Assembly (NCBI GenBank): GCA_014879855.1
Contig: JACSRH010000185.1
Coordinates: 1 to 6,458, forward strand
Origin: Caldilineaceae bacterium
Lineage (GTDB): Bacteria; Chloroflexota; Anaerolineae; Caldilineales; Caldilineaceae
DNA length: 6,458 nucleotides
Reading direction: 5' to 3'
A model generated the notes under the pieces. It was not told the DNA's origin. It saw only the letters and a list, made by a program, of their open reading frames with translations, and ran no database searches. This document shows, piece after piece, positions 1 through 5,311 of the stretch; position 1 is the first letter of the stretch; each line of letters starts with the position of its first letter. The position numbers and the translations under genes are program-made.

Positions 1-1
1 C

Positions 2-667
2 TGCTTCCAGCATCCGCGCCTCAGCGACCCGCACATGCTGCTGCTCATCGACCGCGGCAGCCCGGAGGCGGTCTTCCAGGCGCTGGCGGATGCGCTGGAA
101 CGCACGCGCGTTGAGCACAACTCGCTGCTCGTGCACGTGGAGGGCAAGCACGCGCTCGCCGCGCGCCAGCCGGTGGCGGTGGTCAGCACCGCGCTGATCG
201 ACCTGGCCGTGAGCAAAAACGTGCCGATCGTGCCGGTGCGCTTTGCCGGCGGGCTGCCGGTGACGCCGGTGGACGCGCCGCTGGCCTTCCCGGTCGACTA
301 TGGTCAGCAGGACTTTCTGATCGGCGCGCCGCTGCTGCCGGAGGAGCTGGCGCCGCTGTCCTCGTCGGCGCGCAGGGCGCGCGTGCTCGACGCGCTCAAC
401 GGCGTGGGCGGGCGCTGGCAGGACGAGGCGCCCAATCCCGGCGATGCGAGCTTTGCCGCGGCCGTGGCCGATTGGCAGCAGACGCATGACGTATCGGAAG
501 TGCAGGCTGTACTTTATCGCGTGCTGGCCGAAGCGCCGGATCTCAGTGCGGAGACACGCTGGCTGCTGGCTAAGGCGCAGGGACGCGAGGATGCAGGGAT
601 CGTTCTTGATGCAGCCGTACAGCAGTGGCTCGTGGTTGTGGCGCAGAGGCTGCTTGGGCTGGCGTAG
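2..667 (+). CDS. C-terminal part of a PlsC-like acyltransferase, probably the last domain of a PKS/PUFA-synthase-like protein (5' end outside window)
   Basis: The frame is open from the left edge (first full codon at base 2) to a TAG at 665-667, giving 221 visible residues. The Met at base 35 lies inside conserved-looking sequence (SDPHMLLLIDRG), so it is not the true start. The segment HVEGKHALAARQPV, followed by IDLAVSKNVPIVPVRFAGGLP, matches the EGTR-type substrate-binding block and the hydrophobic VPIVPV strand of glycerolphosphate acyltransferases (PlsC superfamily). The catalytic HX4D box would lie upstream, outside the window. From memory, the same C-terminal layout (EG block, GGLP, a Q-D-[FIW] strand, then a roughly 100-residue helical tail ending near VLYRVLA) occurs at the end of large polyketide or PUFA-synthase-like proteins, where it would transfer the acyl product; that wider identity is inference. 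The usual EGTR reads EGKH here. The gene converges on the CitE-like gene with only 19 bp between the stops and no clear terminator. Confidence 0.65.
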   Translation, partial: CFQHPRLSDPHMLLLIDRGSPEAVFQALADALERTRVEHNSLLVHVEGKHALAARQPVAVVSTALIDLAVSKNVPIVPVRFAGGLPVTPVDAPLAFPVDYGQQDFLIGAPLLPEELAPLSSSARRARVLDALNGVGGRWQDEAPNPGDASFAAAVADWQQTHDVSEVQAVLYRVLAEAPDLSAETRWLLAKAQGREDAGIVLDAAVQQWLVVVAQRLLGLA

Positions 668-686
668 CGCCCGCGACTGGGACCAT

Positions 687-1580
687 TTACTCCACCGGCG
701 TGCGCCTGCCCACACGCGCAATCACCTTGCGCGCGGCGACGAGCATGGGCATGTCGACCATCTTGCCCTCGAAGGTAAAGGCGCCGGCGCCGGCTGCCTG
801 CTGCGCCTCGAAGGCTGCGATCAGCCGCTGGGCGCGGTCGATCTCCTCGGCTGAGGGCGAAAAGACAGCGTTCACGACCGGCGTCTGGTTGGGGTGGATG
901 CAGCTCTTGCCGGTGTAGCCAAGCTGGCGCGCGAAGCGGCTTTCCGTCTCCAGCCCGGGCGCGTCGTGAAAATCGGTGAAGACCATGTCGAACGCTTGCA
1001 AGTGGTAGGCCGCCGCCGCGGTCACGACGGCGCTGCGCGCGTAGAAAACCTCCCACGCCGCGCGCGTGCGCACCGCGCCGATGTCACCAGCCAGGTCCTC
1101 GGCGCCAAAGATCAGCCCCTCCAGCCGCGGCGTGGCGCGGGCGATCTCCCTGAGATTCATCACGCCCAGCGCGGTTTCGATCATGGCAAAGAGGCGGAAG
1201 GCGCCGTCGGGCAGGCCAAGCTGCTGCTCGGCGATGGCGAGCAGTTGATCGACGGCGTGCAGGTCGGCTGCGTCTTCGGCTTTGGGCACGATATAGCCGT
1301 CGGGGCGCCAGGCGGCCGTGGCCTCGATTTCCGCCCGCGGCAAACCGGTGTTGAGATGATTCAGCCGCACCAGCCGCTCGCGACCGCCGAAGTTGAGCGT
1401 CTGCAACGCCTCGCTCACTGTCGTGCGCGCCGCCACTTTGCGATTCTGCGCTGCGCCATCTTCCAGGTCCAGAATCACAGTATCGACTTCCCAGCCGGCC
1501 GCTTTCTGGATTTTCTTCATGCTGTCGCCGGGCATGAAGAGCAGTGAACGGCGCGTGAAGTTATTGTTCTGAAGGGCCAT
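687..1580 (-). CDS. HpcH/HpaI aldolase / citrate lyase beta-subunit (CitE-like) family acyl-CoA lyase
   Basis: This 297-residue protein has the normal length for CitE-like lyases. These TIM-barrel, Mg-dependent enzymes cleave or form C-C bonds in malyl-, citramalyl- or citryl-type CoA thioesters in the cytoplasm. Visible motifs in order: RSLLFMPG (11-18), the LDLEDG loop (37-42), VRLN with Arg72, Lys100 in IVPKAED, MIETALG with Glu135, GAEDLAGDIG (159-168) carrying the acidic metal-site residues, KSCIHPNQ (225-232), and a C-terminal GKMVDMPML (272-280). The start at 1580 is chosen over an in-frame Met at 1628 because AGGAG lies 5 nt ahead of it and the family motif RSLLF follows 10 residues later; the longer version adds 16 residues that overlap the spacer. 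No citrate lyase alpha or gamma subunits (CitF, CitD) are nearby, which argues for a stand-alone malyl-CoA, methylmalyl-CoA or citramalyl-CoA lyase role. The exact substrate cannot be read from sequence alone. Confidence 0.9.
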   Translation of the reverse strand: MALQNNNFTRRSLLFMPGDSMKKIQKAAGWEVDTVILDLEDGAAQNRKVAARTTVSEALQTLNFGGRERLVRLNHLNTGLPRAEIEATAAWRPDGYIVPKAEDAADLHAVDQLLAIAEQQLGLPDGAFRLFAMIETALGVMNLREIARATPRLEGLIFGAEDLAGDIGAVRTRAAWEVFYARSAVVTAAAAYHLQAFDMVFTDFHDAPGLETESRFARQLGYTGKSCIHPNQTPVVNAVFSPSAEEIDRAQRLIAAFEAQQAAGAGAFTFEGKMVDMPMLVAARKVIARVGRRTPVE

Positions 1581-1585
1581 AATCG

Positions 1586-1590
1586 CTCCT
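1586..1590 (-). promoter_or_regulatory. Ribosome binding site deciding the CitE-like start
   Basis: AGGAG on the minus strand sits 5 nt upstream of the ATG at 1580-1578. It supports this start over the earlier in-frame ATG at 1628, which lies in the spacer just after the pseudogene. Confidence 0.7.
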
Positions 1591-1655
1591 GAACCTACAG
1601 TTACCTGGATGTTTATTTGCCGACACATTACTCAGGTGCGGAAGCGACCGAGCAT

Positions 1656-2087
1656 CTACTCCGCGCGCTGCAACGCAACTCTTTCCACTGCCACGCGCTG
1701 ACGTTCGTAAGCCTCTGCATCGGGGCTTCGAGCAGCGCCACCGCATGTTGCCACACCGTCTCGCGCCAGTCAACGATCACGCGCTCAGCCACCCACTCGT
1801 CAAGCGGGCCAAAGAGCACATCGACCGCTTTCAGCGCCGGCGTCGCGCGTGCGACGATCTCATCCTGTACGACATCGACGGTGCGAGCAATGACTTTGTT
1901 GACGTGCGCGTAGTCGGTGTAGCGCCTGCGCTGTGCTTCTGCGCTAAGCTGCGCCCGCTCTGGCTGCAGGAGTTCCACCACGACAAACACCAGATCGTAC
2001 GCCAGGATCGCACCGAGGGGACTCCGCTGCGCACGAAGGAATCCTCCCACCTGGCAACATGATGCCGCCAGCAACTTTCCGACGCTT
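1656..2087 (-). pseudogene. Decayed C-terminal remnant of a DUF5995-like protein (5'-truncated, frameshifted)
   Basis: In one minus-strand frame, open from just after a TGA at 2089-2087, the protein contains LGAILAYDLVFVVVELLQPE, then a helical stretch with YTDYAHVNKVIARTVDVVQ, then LFGPLDEW and DWRETVWQHAVALLEA. As I remember the family, DUF5995 proteins carry an N-[LY]-D-L element followed by a D-[FY]-x-x-[IV]-N helix and a C-terminal helix near R-[DE]-x-[VA]-W. The match is from memory and moderate. Two defects show decay. About 90-120 N-terminal residues expected for the family are absent, because ada ends at 2130 on the same strand. After LLEAP the frame turns into unlikely, Cys/Arg-rich sequence ending at TAA 1630-1628, whereas shifting by one base at the C4 run (1722-1725) gives DAEAYERQRVAVERVALQRA and a TAG at 1658-1656. 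A second shift may exist near 2050-2090, where another frame reads HRASLVWREASESCW. The cellular role of DUF5995 is unknown to me. A sequencing error at the C-run is possible for the 3' defect but would not explain the missing N-terminus. Confidence 0.5.
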
Positions 2088-2129
2088 CACGCCAGACGAG
2101 ACTGGCACGGTGCGACAAGGCGTCGCTCT

Positions 2130-3239
2130 CTATTTTTGTCTCTCACGCGCCAGCAGCCGCCGCTTGCGCTCGATGCCCCAGCGGTAGCCGCTGAGTTCGC
2201 CGTTCTGGCGCACGACGCGGTGACAGGGAATCACCACCGCCAGCTTGTTAGCAGCGCACGCGGCGGCCACCGCACGCACGGCCGACGACGCGCCGATGCG
2301 CTCGGCAACTTCAGTGTAGCTCAACGTGCTGCCCGCCGGGATCTCGCGCAGTACAGCCCACACCCGCTGTTGGAAGGCCGTGCCCTGAATGTCGAGCGGC
2401 AGACGCAGCCCACTTTCGGGCGCGTCGAGGAAGCGCACCACCTGCTGCACCCACTCTGCTAAGCTGGCGTCGCGTGCGATCTCTGCCTTGGGAAACCGGC
2501 TGCGCAGTCCGGCTTCGAGCGCGTGTGGATCGTCGCCCAGGTCGATCGCACAGAGGCCGCGCGGCGTTGCTGCAACCAGCACCCAGCCGAGGTAACATTC
2601 TGCCACACCAAAGCGGATCGTTTCGCCCGCCGCGCCGCGTCGATAGGCCGTGGGCGTCATGCCGATCGTGTCGTTGCTTTCGCTGTAGAAGTGGCCGCCG
2701 TTATTATAGCCAGCATCAAAGATCGCGGCCGTCACGCTGTCCGCCTCCGGCAACATCTCCGCTGCGCGTTGGCGGCGGATGGTCATGGCGTATTGTTTGG
2801 GGGTTACGCCGAGGCGCGCCTTGAAGATACGCTGGAAGTGATGGGGACTCATGTTCACGGCCGCGGCCAGCGTTGCCAGCGTCGGGCCAGCGGCGCTGGC
2901 CCGAATGAGCGCACACGCCTGTTCAACGGCCCGCATATGCTCTCCATCCATGGCCGGTTCAGGCTGGTGCGGTTGGCAGCGCTTGCAAGGGCGAAAGCCA
3001 GCCGCCTCCGCTATGGCTGGCGAGTCAAAAAAGCGCACATTCTGGCGCAGCGGCTGGCGTGAGCGACAGGTGGGCCGACAGTAGACGCCGGTCGTGGTGA
3101 CGGCGAACCAAAAATTACCCTCGGCAGCCGGGTCTTTGGTGCATACGGCCACCCAGCGCGCATCGTCGTTGGCAAAGGGCAGCCGTGTTGCTGCCTCTGT
3201 CACGTTTGTAGCTGTCATGGTTGTAGCGCCTGGCATCAT
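2130..3239 (-). CDS. ada: Ada: methylphosphotriester/O6-methylguanine-DNA methyltransferase and transcriptional regulator
   Basis: This 369-residue protein has the full E. coli Ada layout (354 aa there). Residues about 25-92 form the zinc domain, with the four Cys ligands in GVYCRPTC (Cys54, Cys58) and PCKRC (Cys85, Cys88). Cys54 matches the residue that accepts methyl from DNA methylphosphotriesters and turns the protein into an activator. Residues about 100-200 are an AraC-type double helix-turn-helix (TLATLAAAVNMSPHHFQRIFK, then IFDAGYNNGGHFYSESND and GMTPTAYR). Residues about 207-369 are the O6-alkylguanine transferase, with the active Cys339 in IPCHRVV and the family's SGYRWG. Both suicide methyl-acceptor sites are intact. 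Start: two adjacent ATGs (3239, 3236) follow AAGGA at 3249-3245, with spacings of 5 and 8 nt; the upstream Met at 3326 would put this ribosome site inside the gene and adds non-conserved sequence. It is probably its own transcription unit and self-regulated, given an Ada-box-like site upstream. No alkA or other alkylation-repair gene is adjacent. Confidence 0.95.
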   Translation of the reverse strand: MMPGATTMTATNVTEAATRLPFANDDARWVAVCTKDPAAEGNFWFAVTTTGVYCRPTCRSRQPLRQNVRFFDSPAIAEAAGFRPCKRCQPHQPEPAMDGEHMRAVEQACALIRASAAGPTLATLAAAVNMSPHHFQRIFKARLGVTPKQYAMTIRRQRAAEMLPEADSVTAAIFDAGYNNGGHFYSESNDTIGMTPTAYRRGAAGETIRFGVAECYLGWVLVAATPRGLCAIDLGDDPHALEAGLRSRFPKAEIARDASLAEWVQQVVRFLDAPESGLRLPLDIQGTAFQQRVWAVLREIPAGSTLSYTEVAERIGASSAVRAVAAACAANKLAVVIPCHRVVRQNGELSGYRWGIERKRRLLARERQK

Positions 3240-3244
3240 GCAGT

Positions 3245-3249
3245 TCCTT
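3245..3249 (-). promoter_or_regulatory. Ribosome binding site deciding the ada start
   Basis: AAGGA lies 5 nt from the ATG at 3239 and 8 nt from the ATG at 3236 on the minus strand. The two starts differ by one Met only. It argues against starting at 3326. Confidence 0.6.
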
Positions 3250-3278
3250 CTAGCTGGGTCTCGATGGATGATGCACCC

Positions 3279-3328
3279 ATCATAACCGTGGCGCCATGCC
3301 TGTGCACTTGATTTCTTGCGCGGCAATT
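3279..3328 (-). promoter_or_regulatory. Candidate Ada-box promoter of ada
   Basis: Reading the minus strand, AAT (3328-3326), six bases, then GCAA (3319-3316) reproduces the AAT-N6-GCAA arrangement I remember for the E. coli Ada box, and the bases after it (GA) also agree. Thirty-one bases further is TATGAT (3284-3279), a 5/6 match to a -10 box. The hexamer at the -35 spacing (GTGCAC) is poor, as expected for an activator-dependent promoter. If transcription starts about 7 nt after the -10, the box lies near -44 to -56, a plausible position for class I/II activation. The motif is short and could arise by chance. Confidence 0.35.
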
Positions 3329-3404
3329 TTTGAGATGGGCAGGCTGCTTATGCAGCACAAATATACTGAATGCAAAGGCGCAGCCATCAGGAATCCTTAT
3401 GACT

Positions 3405-4397
3405 CTATAGGGTGATCGTCTGTCCCACTCCCTGCGCCACCGCGCGCCGGTGGACCAGCGCCGCGACCATCGCATCCTGCAGCGCCAGCCCCACCGATTT
3501 GAAGAGCGTGATCTCCGGCGCCGAGGTGCGGCCAGGAACGCTGCCGGTGACGACTTCCGCGAGTTCGCCCACGATGTGAGCTGGACTGATGATCCCCTCT
3601 TGCAGGGGGATGACGAGGTCGCCCGCCTCGACCTGCGCGGCCTGCCGCCGGTCGACGATGACGCGGCTGCGGCGCACGGTCGTGGTGTCGAGCTCGCGCA
3701 TCGTCTTGGTGTACGCGCCGATGGCGTTGATGTGCGCGCCCGGTTGCAGCCACGCGCCGTCGAAGAGGGGCGTCGGGCTGTTGGTCGCCGTGCAAAGGAT
3801 GTCGGCAGCCTCGACCGCGGCGCGTACATCCTCCGTGGCAGTGACCGGCACCCCCAGGGCATCGTGCATCCGCCGCACAAAGCTGGCCGTCTCGCCCAAC
3901 GCCACCACCTGCACCTGGCGGATCGGGCGGACCGCGGCCATCGCCAGGAGCTGCGGCCCCGCCTGCGCGCCCGCACCGAAGATCGTCACGCTGCTGGCGT
4001 CGGGCCGCGCCATGTAGCGCGTCGCCACGCCGCTCACCGCGCCCGTACGCATCGCGGTGAGATGCTCGGCGTCCATCAGCGCCAACGGCTGGCCCGTACA
4101 CGCATCGTGCAGCAGCAGCACCGCGTGGATCGTCGGCAGGTCATAGCGTGCGCGGTTGTCGTTGTAGACCGTGACCACCTTGATCGTCAGCGTGCCGGGA
4201 TCGTCACGCGCTGGATCGCCCGCGACGAAGGCCGGCATCGAGAGATGGATGCCATTGTGCGGCGCCACCACCGTCGCCAGCCGCTGCGGCAGCTCCACCG
4301 CGCCGGCGGCAAGCTGGCGGAAACCGGCCTCGACCGCCTCAATCGCATCGGACATGGTCAACAGCGCTTCGACATCGTGGCGGGTGAGGATCAGCAT
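3405..4397 (-). CDS. Ornithine cyclodeaminase / mu-crystallin family NAD(P)-dependent reductase
   Basis: This 330-residue protein has the usual length of the OCD/mu-crystallin family, cytoplasmic enzymes that act on amino or imino acids with NAD(P). Visible features: an N-terminal half with Lys73 (LTIKVV) and Arg117 (LTAMRTGAVSG), which line the substrate carboxylate site in relatives; the Rossmann nucleotide motif GAGAQ (141-145) after SSVTIF; CTATNSPTP (202-210); and INAIGAYTKTMRELD (223-237). True ornithine cyclodeaminases carry a catalytic Asp in a GDCPGKTEL-type segment at this last place. Here it reads GAYTKTMREL, as in alanine dehydrogenase, ketimine reductase and pyrroline/piperideine-2-carboxylate reductase members, so ornithine cyclization is less likely. 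An intact start is supported by AAGGAG at 4414-4409, although its spacing of 11 nt is long. It lies 165 bp ahead of ada and 135 bp after the Ddn-like gene, with the heptamer hairpin in the latter gap. Confidence 0.9.
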   Translation of the reverse strand: MLILTRHDVEALLTMSDAIEAVEAGFRQLAAGAVELPQRLATVVAPHNGIHLSMPAFVAGDPARDDPGTLTIKVVTVYNDNRARYDLPTIHAVLLLHDACTGQPLALMDAEHLTAMRTGAVSGVATRYMARPDASSVTIFGAGAQAGPQLLAMAAVRPIRQVQVVALGETASFVRRMHDALGVPVTATEDVRAAVEAADILCTATNSPTPLFDGAWLQPGAHINAIGAYTKTMRELDTTTVRRSRVIVDRRQAAQVEAGDLVIPLQEGIISPAHIVGELAEVVTGSVPGRTSAPEITLFKSVGLALQDAMVAALVHRRAVAQGVGQTITL

Positions 4398-4421
4398 GGT
4401 GGAATGGTCTCCTTGGGTGTG

Positions 4422-4525
4422 AAAAATTGGAGATTGGGAGATTGGAGATTAGAGATTGGAGATTGGAGATTGGAGATTGACGAGTCGCCTAATCTCCAAT
4501 CTCCAATCTCCAATCTCCAATCTCT
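4422..4525 (-). terminator. Possible terminator of the Ddn-like gene made from the heptamer hairpin
   Basis: On the minus strand the hairpin begins 7 nt after the TAA of the Ddn-like gene (4535-4533). After the last AATCTCC unit comes AATTTTTC (4428-4421), so a register pairing the five first units with the outermost copies would put a U5 tract directly after the stem. The loop would then be long (about 26 nt) and the stem would carry a bulge, so termination is only a possibility. Confidence 0.3.
4429..4525. repeat. Inverted array of a 7-bp repeat (GGAGATT x7 / AATCTCC x5) forming a long hairpin
   Basis: The left arm holds seven units: 4429-4435, 4436-4443 (one extra G), 4444-4450, 4451-4457 (reads AGAGATT), 4458-4464, 4465-4471 and 4472-4478. 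A 12-nt centre (4479-4490) containing GACGAGTC follows. The right arm holds five reverse-complement units from 4491 to 4525, the last reading AATCTCT. Pairing 4444-4478 with 4491-4525 gives 33 Watson-Crick pairs of 35, with one G-T and one A-C mismatch. Because the units are tandem, several pairing registers are possible. The array fills most of the gap between the Ddn-like stop and the OCD-family start. It encodes nothing recognisable. Similar heptamer repeats are known in cyanobacteria, and I believe related ones occur in Chloroflexota, but no database was consulted. Confidence 0.92.
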
Positions 4526-4532
4526 CGATCTC

Positions 4533-5036
4533 TTAATCCCCTATTCTTTCCAGCACAAACACCGGAATCTCCCGATGTGCGGCGCGTTTTCGGTACGCGG
4601 CATAGCCTGCATAGATCGCGTCGGCCAGCGGCCAGTAGCGGGCGCGTTCGGCCGCGGTCGCTTCGCGGCTGTGATAGGTCGCCGGCTGTCCCTGATAGGT
4701 GACGGTGGCGACCGGGTTGGCGCGTAGATTGTAACTCCAGGCCGGATGTTTGTCACCGCCAAAATTGGTGGCAAAGAGGATGAGGCGCTCGCCATCCACG
4801 CCGCAGATCAAAGGCGTCGTGCGCGGCTGGCCGCTCTTGGCGCCGGTCGTCGTCAAGTAAATCACCGGCAGACCGGTAAGCAGGCTGGTGGCGGTGGTGC
4901 GCCCACGCGTCAGGTGCATCGTCGCGCGGTCGAGAGGACGCAATGTGCGCGCCAGCAGCCAGGCGACCGGCGCCAATGCTGCGATATGTTTCACGGCGCG
5001 CTGCGCGAGATTGGGCGGGTGGAAGGTGAGTGACAT
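4533..5036 (-). CDS. Deazaflavin (F420)-dependent nitroreductase family protein (Ddn/DUF385-like)
   Basis: This 167-residue protein has the size of the Ddn family, small split-barrel oxidoreductases that use reduced F420 to reduce quinones or nitro compounds, usually at the membrane face. Family marks are VIYLTTTGAKSGQPRTTPL (58-76), where TTGAKSG-x-x-R contacts the cofactor phosphate in relatives, FATNFGGDKHPAW (88-100), SYNLRANPVATV (101-112), and a C-terminal IPVFVLER (157-164). The N-terminal stretch 15-32 is hydrophobic and may lie at the membrane. The start at 5036 is chosen over an in-frame Met at 5102 because residues before MSLTF are Cys/Arg-rich and a good promoter overlaps that region. 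Only a weak AGG precedes the start. The cofactor could instead be flavin, since the family has side branches. No F420 biosynthesis gene is visible here. Confidence 0.88.
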   Translation of the reverse strand: MSLTFHPPNLAQRAVKHIAALAPVAWLLARTLRPLDRATMHLTRGRTTATSLLTGLPVIYLTTTGAKSGQPRTTPLICGVDGERLILFATNFGGDKHPAWSYNLRANPVATVTYQGQPATYHSREATAAERARYWPLADAIYAGYAAYRKRAAHREIPVFVLERIGD

Positions 5037-5043
5037 GTCGCCT

Positions 5044-5072
5044 ATTCTAGCGGTTAGGGTCTCACAAATCAA
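5044..5072 (-). promoter_or_regulatory. Candidate promoter of the Ddn-like gene, nearly leaderless
   Basis: On the minus strand TTGATT (5072-5067), a 17-nt spacer and TAGAAT (5049-5044) match a housekeeping promoter in 4/6 and 5/6 positions. A start about 7 nt after the -10 falls at or next to the ATG at 5036, so the transcript would have little or no leader, which fits the weak ribosome site. Confidence 0.4.
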
Positions 5073-5136
5073 AGAGCAATGTCTGCGGGATGCACCCCCC
5101 AATATTGATGCCTTCGGAGCGTTGACGCAACACTGT

Positions 5137-5151
5137 CGGGCTGATAGCCCG
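5137..5151. repeat. Short perfect hairpin in the divergent gap
   Basis: CGGGCT (5137-5142), loop GAT, AGCCCG (5146-5151). There is no T-tract on either side, so it is not a typical terminator. It could be an operator half-site pair or chance. Confidence 0.3.
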
Positions 5152-5230
5152 GCCTATGGAGAGCGGCCCCAAAAATGTGACGCGCCACCCAACCACTTGG
5201 CACGGCCTCTGCGAGATCGCACCGCAAACT

Positions 5231-5260
5231 TTGGGATCCCCCTTCTGGTTAGGATATACT
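5231..5260 (+). promoter_or_regulatory. Candidate promoter of the CapA-like lipoprotein gene
   Basis: TTGGGA (5231-5236), an 18-nt spacer and TATACT (5255-5260) match the housekeeping consensus in 4/6 and 5/6 positions, giving a leader of about 45 nt. A second -10-like GATAAT at 5278-5283 lacks a good -35 at 17 nt. Confidence 0.3.
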
Positions 5261-5311
5261 CGCAATTGTTTGCTATTGATAATGTCACCGCCTTTTGAAA
5301 GTGATCAGTGC

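Larger units (their letters stand above)
5037..5311. other. Divergent intergenic region between the Ddn-like gene and the CapA-like lipoprotein gene
   Basis: This 275-bp gap holds the control regions of two divergent genes. Besides the candidate promoters it contains a 6-bp hairpin at 5137-5151 and two partly similar G/C runs (GGGATGCACCCCCC near 5088 and GGGATCCCCC near 5233). Short open frames exist on both strands (5062-5265 minus; 4888-5298 plus), but neither shows recognisable protein features. Confidence 0.6.

Noticed and set aside
894..1547. 217-residue plus-strand open frame opposite the CitE-like gene
   Set aside because: It mirrors the CitE-like codons; composition is Arg/Gly/His-rich and no family is recognised.
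2112..2140. Hairpin GCGAC-AAGGC-GTCGC followed by TCTCTATTTTTG on the plus strand, like an intrinsic terminator
   Set aside because: No plus-strand gene ends here, and on the minus strand the T-tract is on the wrong side. The T/A run codes for the last residues and stop of ada.
3342..3357. GCTGC-TTAT-GCAGC hairpin downstream of the OCD-family stop
   Set aside because: The stem is only 5 bp with no T-tract, too weak to call a terminator.
4429..4525. CRISPR-like array
   Set aside because: Units are 7 bp with no spacers and are arranged as two inverted blocks, so it is not a CRISPR array.
3450..4727. Long plus-strand open frame (425 residues) through the OCD-family gene, the repeat and the Ddn-like gene
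   Set aside because: It is antisense to two well-supported genes, is His/Arg-rich as expected of reverse-strand reading of GC-rich genes, and crosses the heptamer array. No domain is visible.
5062..5265. Small minus-strand open frame of 67 residues in the divergent gap
   Set aside because: It has no ribosome site and no recognisable features, and it overlaps the candidate promoters of both flanking genes.
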